In this document: positions 58,345 through 64,000 of the stretch, piece after piece
Layout: each line of letters starts with the position of its first letter
Position numbering within the stretch: position 1 is the first letter of the stretch
Source: JAOUEA01 sp963734685
GTDB taxonomy: Bacteria; Actinomycetota; UBA4738; HRBIN12
Assembly (NCBI GenBank): GCA_963734685.1
Contig: CAVTIC010000006.1
Location: 62,001 to 126,000 of the forward strand
Length of the DNA stretch: 64,000 nucleotides
Direction: 5' to 3'
Notes under the pieces: generated by a model
Database searches by the model: none
What the model was told of the DNA's origin: nothing
Seen by the model: the letters and a program-made list of their open reading frames with translations, nothing else
Made by a program: the position numbers and the translations under genes

Positions 58345-59744
58345 TGGGCGCCCACGACCTCGCTGCGGGTCTACGACGCCGCTTGGGCGGGGCGCCGACG
58401 TCGGTCGCGGTCGAGCACGGTCGCGGACCGGGGTCGCAGGGCGACGTGGCGTTCACCGGGCCGCTGCCCCCCGCGCCGACCGGCATCGCCACCTACGACC
58501 GGGCGGTGCTCGACGGGCTCGACCGCATCGGGTTCGCGCAGCGACGGCGCATGGACGTGCTGTGGCCGATCGATCCGAAGAAGGCCACGAGGTTCCCTGG
58601 CTACTACCTCGGCGTCTTCCAGCTCGGGAACAACGTGGAGTTCCACCTCGAGGTCTACCGGGCGGCGTTCCTGACGAACGCGCTCGTCGTGCTGCACGAC
58701 CTCGCGCTCGACGACTTCGTGCGTGGCCTGAAGACCGCCGGGGATCCGCTCGGGTACATGGCCGCTCGTGAGGCGGCGCGCCTGCGGCAGGCGCTCACCG
58801 ATCAGGACATCGTTCGGAACGAACCCCTCCGCGAACCGTGGTGCGCGCACATCGTGCGCCGAGCCCGAGGTGTGATCGTGCACTCCGACTTCGGCCGCCG
58901 TTACCTGGAAGCGTTCGGCTGCCGTACACCCGTCTTCGTGGTGCCCCATCCCGTGATCGAGCGGCCCGACGCCTTCGCGAAGGCCGAACCCCGAGCGCGC
59001 GAGCTTCGCGCGAGCCTCGGCGACCCGGCGTTCCTGGTCGTCGCGCCGGGTGACATCAACGAGGCCAAGCAACTCGACGCCCTCGTGCACGCGGTGGCGT
59101 CGCACGACGACGGTGTGCGCGTGGCCGTCGTGGGCCGGCGCATCGAGGGCTACGAGGTGGAGTCCGCGATCCTGTCCGCTGGCATGCAGCGGCGCGTGAG
59201 CGTGCACGCCGACGTGTCCGACACGGACTTCCTCGCCTGGCTCGCCGCCGCCGATGCGGTGGTCGACCTGCGCTTCCCGCATCGGGGTGAGGTGAGCGGT
59301 TCGCTGAGCCGGGCGATGCAGGCCGGGAGGGCGTCGATCGTGAGCGCCACGGGCACCTACCTCGATGTGCCGGATGACTCCGTGCTCCGGGTGGCGCCGG
59401 GTCCGACCGACCCCGTCGAGCTGGCCGGCCAGATCCGTCGACTTCGCGAGGACCCCGGTCTCCGCGCTCGCATCGGTGGCGCGGCCGCGGCCCACGTGGA
59501 ACGCCTGCGGACGACCGAAGCTGCAGCCCACGGATACGAGCGGGCGATCGACGAGACGCTCTCCCTCGTGCGCGACCCGGCCCGCAAGGCGATGGGCATC
59601 TGGGGCAAGTCGCTGGTCGACGTCGGCATCACCGAGGAGATGGTGCGCGAGGGCTACGGCCTGGAGTACGCGAGGGCCCTGTGCAGCTTCGAACCGTCTC
59701 CGAACGTGGCGGAGCGCCAGGCAGATTTCGAACGATCGTCATAG
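58344..59744 (+). CDS. GT-B glycosyltransferase (second of pair)
   Basis: The 466-residue protein contains VAFTGPLPPAPTGIATYDRAVL, then VIVHSDFGRRYLEAFG, VVAPGDINEAKQLDALVHAV, and DLRFPHRGEVSGSLSRAMQAG, typical of GT4 glycosyltransferases. A C-terminal extension of about 70 residues (DETLSLVRDPARKAMGIWGK) is uncharacterised. It is translated with the upstream enzyme through a TGATG overlap. Confidence 0.82.
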   Translation: MGAHDLAAGLRRRLGGAPTSVAVEHGRGPGSQGDVAFTGPLPPAPTGIATYDRAVLDGLDRIGFAQRRRMDVLWPIDPKKATRFPGYYLGVFQLGNNVEFHLEVYRAAFLTNALVVLHDLALDDFVRGLKTAGDPLGYMAAREAARLRQALTDQDIVRNEPLREPWCAHIVRRARGVIVHSDFGRRYLEAFGCRTPVFVVPHPVIERPDAFAKAEPRARELRASLGDPAFLVVAPGDINEAKQLDALVHAVASHDDGVRVAVVGRRIEGYEVESAILSAGMQRRVSVHADVSDTDFLAWLAAADAVVDLRFPHRGEVSGSLSRAMQAGRASIVSATGTYLDVPDDSVLRVAPGPTDPVELAGQIRRLREDPGLRARIGGAAAAHVERLRTTEAAAHGYERAIDETLSLVRDPARKAMGIWGKSLVDVGITEEMVREGYGLEYARALCSFEPSPNVAERQADFERSS

Positions 59745-59854
59745 CGGTGGCCGGTCGGGCGGGGCCCCGTTGCTAGACTCGTCGCCGCGCTGACCTGCGG
59801 GTTCGCGTCCGATCCCACCTGAACCGGGAGCACGCCGCCATCGCCACGACCACG

Positions 59855-60736
59855 GTGACCGAACGCACGTCTGAGGCCCCGCACCTGCGCTTGGGTCCGC
59901 GGCTGCGTGAGCTCTGGGGTTACCGCGAGATCCTCGTGAACCTGGTGCGCAAGGAGCTGAAGGTCAAGTACACGGCCTCGTTCCTCGGCGCGATCTGGTC
60001 GCTGCTCAACCCGATCGTGTTCCTCGCGGTGTTCTCGTTCGTGGTCGTGGTGCTCAACAACCGAGTGCCCGACTTCCCCGTCTTCCTGCTCTCGGGCCTG
60101 CTGGCCTGGAACCTCTTCTCCGCCGCGCTCCTCCAGGGATCGCGGTCGGTGATCGACAACGCGAACCTCGTGAAGAAGGTGGCCTTCCCGCGCGAGATCC
60201 TGCCGTTGTCCGCGGTCGGGGTGGCGCTGTTCGACTTCGTGCTGCAGTCGGCGGTGCTGCTGTTGTTCATCGTGGTGAGCGGGCACGGCATCGGGCCGGA
60301 AGCGCTCGTGTTGTACCCGTTGTCGTTCCTGACCCTTCTGGTGTTCACGACGGCGGCGACCCTGTGGACGTCGGCATCGAACGTTCGCTACCGCGACGTC
60401 GGGCATCTGCTGAACCTCGGGTTGCTCGTCTGGTTCTGGATGACCCCGATCGTCTACCAGGCAGCCCTCGTGCAGGACGCGCTCGTCGATCGCGAGGTGC
60501 TCGGCGTGAGCCTGTGGAACCTGTACCTGGTGAATCCGCTCACGCCGATCGTGCTGGGGTTCCAGCGGGCGCTCTACGGCGACCCGGTGCAGCAAGGGCA
60601 ACAGGTGCTGCCCGACGTGTCGGTTGCATGGCAGGCGGGGCTCCTGGCGGTCGTGCTCGCGGTGTCGATCGTGTTACTGCTGGTCGCGTGGCGCAGTTTC
60701 TTCCGCCGTTCCGGCGACTTCGCGGAGGAGCTATGA
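59855..60736 (+). CDS. ABC-2 type polysaccharide export permease (Wzm-like)
   Basis: The 293-residue permease has six membrane helices. LWGYREILVNLVRKELKVKYTASFLGAIWS at the start is typical of O-antigen/teichoic acid exporters, and the later segment NVRYRDVGHLLNLGLLVWFWMTPIVY matches the family. It should carry a lipid-linked glycan across the membrane with the following ATPase. The GTG start has no clear SD; TAGACT at about 59774 is a promoter candidate. Confidence 0.88.
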   Translation: MTERTSEAPHLRLGPRLRELWGYREILVNLVRKELKVKYTASFLGAIWSLLNPIVFLAVFSFVVVVLNNRVPDFPVFLLSGLLAWNLFSAALLQGSRSVIDNANLVKKVAFPREILPLSAVGVALFDFVLQSAVLLLFIVVSGHGIGPEALVLYPLSFLTLLVFTTAATLWTSASNVRYRDVGHLLNLGLLVWFWMTPIVYQAALVQDALVDREVLGVSLWNLYLVNPLTPIVLGFQRALYGDPVQQGQQVLPDVSVAWQAGLLAVVLAVSIVLLLVAWRSFFRRSGDFAEEL

Positions 60737-61905
60737 GTGCCGCGATCGAGGTCGCCGGCGTGTCGAAGCGGTTCCGCCTCTATCGGGAGCGGCCGAGCAG
60801 CGTGAAGCAGCGCCTCCTCGTGACGCGCTCGAAGGCCGAGGACTTCTGGGCCCTCCGCGACGTCTCCTTCGAGATCCCGCAGGGGTCGTCGCTCGGCCTG
60901 ATCGGTCACAACGGCTCGGGGAAGACGACACTGCTGAAGTGCATCGCCGGCATCTTGCGACCGAGCGCTGGCACGATCCGCTCGCGAGGTCGCATGGCGG
61001 CCCTGCTCGAGCTGGGCGCCGGCTTCCATCCCGAGCTCACCGGTCGGGAGAACGTGTACCTGAACGCCTCGTTCCTTGGCCTGACTCGGCGCGAGACGGA
61101 GCGCGTCTACGACGAGATCGTGGCCTTCGCCGAGCTCGAGGACTTCATGGACAACCAGGTGAAGTTCTACTCCTCGGGCATGCTCGTACGCCTCGGGTTC
61201 GCGGTCGCGGTGCACGTCGACCCCGAGATCTTGCTGATCGACGAGGTGCTCGCGGTCGGCGACGAGGCGTTCCAACAGCGCTGCGTCGACCGCGTCCGGG
61301 AGTTCCAGCGGGACGGACGCACGATCGTGCTCGTCACGCACGCCCTCGACACGGTGGTCGAGGTGTGCGACCGCGCGGTGATGCTCGACCACGGCCTGCT
61401 CCACATGGACGGGGAGCCCGGCGACGTGGTTCGGGAACTGCGCCATCGGCTGCTCAGTCGCGACCCGGATTTCGTGTCGGAGGAGGGCTCGCGTGAGGTC
61501 GAGGTCGCGGCGGTGAGCTTCGACTCGGGCGGCGACGGCAACGGCACGGTGTGGCCCGGCGCCGAGCTGACGATCACGGTCGACGTGCACGCGAACACAC
61601 CGGTGCCCGACCTGGACGCCTCGTTCGCGGTCGTCTCTGCCGCCTCGAATCACCCGGTGATCGACGGCCGGACCAGCGCGATGGGGGTCGACATCGGGCC
61701 GGTCGACGGCAAGCGACGCATCCGTTTCCGGGTGCCGCCCGCGGAATGGGTGGGGGGCAAGTACTTCGTGACGGTGGGGCTCGAATCGATCGCCGGCCAC
61801 GCGTACCACGTTCAGACCCAGCGCTACCTGCTCCAGGTGCCCGAGGACGCCCGGGTGCCCAAGCGGCTCGAGGTGGAATCCACTGCCACGGTGGAGGATC
61901 TGTGA
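60733..61905 (+). CDS. Polysaccharide ABC exporter ATPase with Wzt-type C-terminal domain
   Basis: The 390-residue ATPase has Walker A GHNGSGKTTLL (near 58-68), the signature FYSSGMLVRLGFA and Walker B ILLIDEVLAVGDE. The family hallmark ELGAGFHPELTGRENVYLN is present. Residues about 250-390 form an extra beta-rich domain (VAAVSFDSGGDG, ELTITVDVHANTPVPDLDASF, YFVTVGLES) as in Wzt, which recognises the non-reducing end of the glycan. GAGGAG lies upstream; ATGA overlap with the permease. Confidence 0.9.
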   Translation: MSAAIEVAGVSKRFRLYRERPSSVKQRLLVTRSKAEDFWALRDVSFEIPQGSSLGLIGHNGSGKTTLLKCIAGILRPSAGTIRSRGRMAALLELGAGFHPELTGRENVYLNASFLGLTRRETERVYDEIVAFAELEDFMDNQVKFYSSGMLVRLGFAVAVHVDPEILLIDEVLAVGDEAFQQRCVDRVREFQRDGRTIVLVTHALDTVVEVCDRAVMLDHGLLHMDGEPGDVVRELRHRLLSRDPDFVSEEGSREVEVAAVSFDSGGDGNGTVWPGAELTITVDVHANTPVPDLDASFAVVSAASNHPVIDGRTSAMGVDIGPVDGKRRIRFRVPPAEWVGGKYFVTVGLESIAGHAYHVQTQRYLLQVPEDARVPKRLEVESTATVEDL

Positions 61906-62378
61906 ACCCCAACCCACCCGTCACCGACCCGGAGGCGCACGACGCGCTCCTCGCTCAGCGTTCCCGAGGCCAGCGAATCCCAGGAAGGAAGAACCGAACG
62001 ATGTGGATGTTGATCGGCCTGATCCTCCTCTCGGTGATCCTCGCCGCACTTGCTCAGCTGACGCTGAAGCACGGCATGAACCAGGTTGCGGCGAACACGG
62101 GCGAGCTGCATCTGAACGTGCACTCGCTCAAGGACGTCGCGTCGACCCTCGCCGTCTGGGGTGGGCTCTTGCTGTTCGGGTTGTCGGCGTTCGTGTGGCT
62201 GGCGGTGCTCTCTCGGGCCTCGCTCTCGTTCGCCTACCCCTTCGCCTCGCTCACCTACGCGTTGATCCTGTTGGCGGACCGGTTCGTGTTGCACGAGCAG
62301 ATCCCGCCGCTGCGCTGGGCGGGCGTGTTCTGCATCATGGTCGGCATCGTGCTCGTGGCACAGACCCCGCACCGGTGA
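61902..62378 (+). CDS. Small DMT/SMR-type membrane transporter
   Basis: The 158-residue protein has four membrane helices (MLIGLILLSVILAALAQLTL; WGGLLLFGLSAFVWLAVLS; FAYPFASLTYALILLADRFV; WAGVFCIMVGIVLVAQ) with the PFASLTYALILLADRFVLHE segment of EamA/SMR proteins such as ArnE/ArnF. A role in flipping lipid-linked sugars is inferred from the context. GTGA overlap with the ATPase and the next glycosyltransferase. GGAGG 5 nt before GTG; ATG 62001 is an alternative start. Confidence 0.78.
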   Translation: MNPNPPVTDPEAHDALLAQRSRGQRIPGRKNRTMWMLIGLILLSVILAALAQLTLKHGMNQVAANTGELHLNVHSLKDVASTLAVWGGLLLFGLSAFVWLAVLSRASLSFAYPFASLTYALILLADRFVLHEQIPPLRWAGVFCIMVGIVLVAQTPHR

Positions 62379-63256
62379 CGGTCACGGTCGCTCCCGAGGC
62401 CGCCGAGCTCGCGGTCGTGATCGTGAACTACAACGCCGGGGACTACCTCGAGCGTTGCCTGGCCTCGCTCGAGCGACACCGTGGTGAGATCGCGCTCGAC
62501 GTGCTCGTGATCGACAATGCGTCGCACGACGGCTCGCACACCGCCGCCGTCGCGACCCACCCGTGGGCCCGCCTGATCGAGAATCCCACCAACGCCTATC
62601 TCTCACCCGCGTGGAACCAGGGGATCCGCGAGACCGCCGCACGCTACCTGCTGCTGCTGAACCCGGACACCGAGTGGTGGAGAGGCACGCTGGCCGAGTA
62701 CGTCGAGGTCGCGAAGGCGCACCCCCAAGCCGGCATCGTCGGCCCGCTGGTCCGCAACTCAGACGGCTCGATCTACGAGAGCGGCCGGCCATTCCCTCGC
62801 GTGGTGGACGCGGTCGGGCACGCGTTCCTGGGCACGATGCGTCCCACCAATCGCTTCACCCGCCGCTACCACATGGACGGCTGGGACCGAACGAGCGAAC
62901 GCACGGTCGACTGGGTGAGCGGCTGCTGCATGCTCTTCCCACGCAGCGCGTTGGAGGAAGTGGGGCTGTTCGACGAGGGTTTCCCGCTCTACGGCGAAGA
63001 GCTCGATATCGCGACCAGGCTCCACGTCGCGGGCCGCACCGTGCTGTACACGCCCGCGGTCGAGATCGTGCACGAGATCGGTGTGTCCACCGGGCGCAGC
63101 CGCCGGATGCTGCGGATGCACTCCGACAGCATCTACCGTTACTACCGGACGCACCGCGCCGCAGGGTGGCGGCGTCTCACCTTGCCGCTGGCGTGGGCGA
63201 CGCTGCGGGCTCGTGCCGAGCTCGAGGCCGTCCTGGGGAGGATCGCGACACGATGA
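62375..63256 (+). CDS. Family 2 glycosyltransferase (rhamnosyltransferase-like)
   Basis: The 293-residue GT-A enzyme has VVIVNYNAGDYLERCLASL, VLVIDNASHDGSH, LLLLNPDTEWW (DxD), WVSGCCMLFPRSALEEVGLFDEGFPLYGEELDIATRL and a C-terminal basic helix. This matches the WbbL-type family that adds rhamnose in wall polysaccharides. It overlaps its neighbours by GTGA and ATGA. Confidence 0.85.
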   Translation: MTVTVAPEAAELAVVIVNYNAGDYLERCLASLERHRGEIALDVLVIDNASHDGSHTAAVATHPWARLIENPTNAYLSPAWNQGIRETAARYLLLLNPDTEWWRGTLAEYVEVAKAHPQAGIVGPLVRNSDGSIYESGRPFPRVVDAVGHAFLGTMRPTNRFTRRYHMDGWDRTSERTVDWVSGCCMLFPRSALEEVGLFDEGFPLYGEELDIATRLHVAGRTVLYTPAVEIVHEIGVSTGRSRRMLRMHSDSIYRYYRTHRAAGWRRLTLPLAWATLRARAELEAVLGRIATR

Positions 63257-64000
63257 AGGCCGTCGTCCTGGTCGGGGGAGAGGGCACCCGCATGCGTCCG
63301 CTCACCGAGACCGTGCCCAAGCCCCTGCTGCCGCTGATGGACCGGCGATCGCTCGACCATGTGCTCGACCATCTCGCGCGCCACGGCGTGCACGAGGTCG
63401 TGCTCTCGTCGCCTTACCTCGAGGAGACGTTCCACCCGTTCATCGAAGCCCGCCACGGCGATCCGGCGATCACGTGGATCACCGAGAACCATGCCCTCGG
63501 CACCGGCGGCGCCATCGTGAACGCGCTCGAAGCAGCCGGCGAGGATCCATTCTTCGCGCTCAACGGCGACATCCTGACCGATCTCGACCTCACGGCGATG
63601 AAGGCGTTCCACGAAGCGCGCGGGGCAGCGGTCACGATCGCGCTTCACCATGTCGAGGACGCTCGCGCATTCGGACTCGTCGCCACCGACGAGGACGGTC
63701 GGGTGCTCGAGTTCCGGGAGAAGCCCGAGAACCCGATCCCCGGCGACATCAACGCGGGGACCTACCTGGTCGATCCGACGGTGCTCACCGACTGGACCTC
63801 CGGCGACACGATCTCGATCGAACGCGAGATCTTCCCGGCGGTGATCGACGCGGGCCACCCCGTCTACGGTTTCGTGGCCGACGCGTACTGGCTCGACCTG
63901 GGCACGCCCGAGAAGTATCTGCAGGCCCATTTCGACATGTTCGAAGGCAAGGTGCACGGCGTGAGCTATCCGTCGCCGTGGGTGGCGGAGGGCGCGGAGA
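63253..64000 (+). CDS. Sugar-phosphate nucleotidyltransferase (truncated by window)
   Basis: The first 249 residues are present. The active site reads VVLVGGEGTRMRPLTETVPKP and ITENHALGTGGAIVNAL, then FALNGDILTDLDLTAMKAF, VLEFREKPENPIPGDINAG and YWLDLGTPEKYLQAHFDMF. It belongs to the mannose-1-phosphate guanylyltransferase / GDP-mannose pyrophosphorylase-like group. Its 3' end lies beyond the window. Start overlaps the upstream glycosyltransferase (ATGA). Confidence 0.88.
   Translation, partial: MKAVVLVGGEGTRMRPLTETVPKPLLPLMDRRSLDHVLDHLARHGVHEVVLSSPYLEETFHPFIEARHGDPAITWITENHALGTGGAIVNALEAAGEDPFFALNGDILTDLDLTAMKAFHEARGAAVTIALHHVEDARAFGLVATDEDGRVLEFREKPENPIPGDINAGTYLVDPTVLTDWTSGDTISIEREIFPAVIDAGHPVYGFVADAYWLDLGTPEKYLQAHFDMFEGKVHGVSYPSPWVAEGAE

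Overview
The window is very GC-rich DNA (about 70 % by eye) from an actinobacterium-like monoderm, probably an uncultured lineage. The evidence is frequent GTG starts, many ATGA/GTGA/TGATG gene overlaps, an acyl-CoA carboxylase epsilon-like subunit, a DevS/DevR-type sensor pair, a SigK/RskA-type ECF sigma and anti-sigma pair, an LCP protein, an AAC(2')-type acetyltransferase and a heliorhodopsin. I could not place it more precisely. No rRNA, tRNA, CRISPR array, prophage or insertion sequence was recognised. A recurring feature is a TAnnnT -10 hexamer ending 6-9 nt before a start codon that has no Shine-Dalgarno (SD) sequence; I count 17 such starts and read them as leaderless transcription units.

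1-10.6 kb: a partial membrane protein, a 3-hydroxyacyl-CoA dehydrogenase, a secreted beta-propeller, a Crp-type regulator, a frameshifted DUF1028 gene, a GAF/subtilase gene pair, a broken repeat-peptide gene with a DDxEG motif, an MFS protein fused to a cyclic-nucleotide-binding domain, and three secreted paralogues of one uncharacterised family (one alone, two in tandem). 10.6-24.8 kb: two glycosyltransferases, a cupin, an acyl-CoA carboxylase (beta and epsilon-like), a lysozyme-like protein, an ArsR/DUF2087 regulator divergent from a four-cysteine PD-(D/E)XK nuclease, crotonyl-CoA carboxylase/reductase with methylmalonyl-CoA epimerase, an FtsH-like membrane protease, an M16-like protein with a PH-like tail, a NUDIX hydrolase and a thiolase. 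The acyl-CoA genes fit C3-C5 CoA chemistry (ethylmalonyl-CoA or propionyl-CoA type).

24.8-35.3 kb: a 998-residue coiled-coil degenerate histidine kinase, then a four-gene DNA-end-processing operon in the order nurA-herA-sbcD-sbcC. This is the gene set known from archaea (NurA, HerA, Mre11, Rad50). A near-palindrome upstream of nurA recurs as a perfect palindrome in front of the cupin gene. A frameshifted lipoprotein gene follows.

35.3-50 kb: a thioesterase, aconitase, heliorhodopsin, a DoxD-like membrane protein, a NarL-type response regulator and its likely GAF-type histidine kinase, a three-cupredoxin multicopper oxidase, a CBS/BON protein, an envelope redox operon (three small exported proteins, ApbE flavin transferase, ferric-reductase-like membrane protein), the sigma/anti-sigma pair with a likely self-regulated promoter, and a degenerate receiver/GGDEF protein.

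50-64 kb: a cell-surface polysaccharide locus. It holds an LCP ligase, RmlA-like, RmlB and RmlD nucleotide-sugar enzymes, four glycosyltransferases, a Wzm/Wzt-type ABC exporter, a small DMT transporter and a truncated nucleotidyltransferase at the window edge. Three genes show apparent single-base frameshifts; two sit at runs of four G/C, so assembly error must be excluded before calling them decayed.
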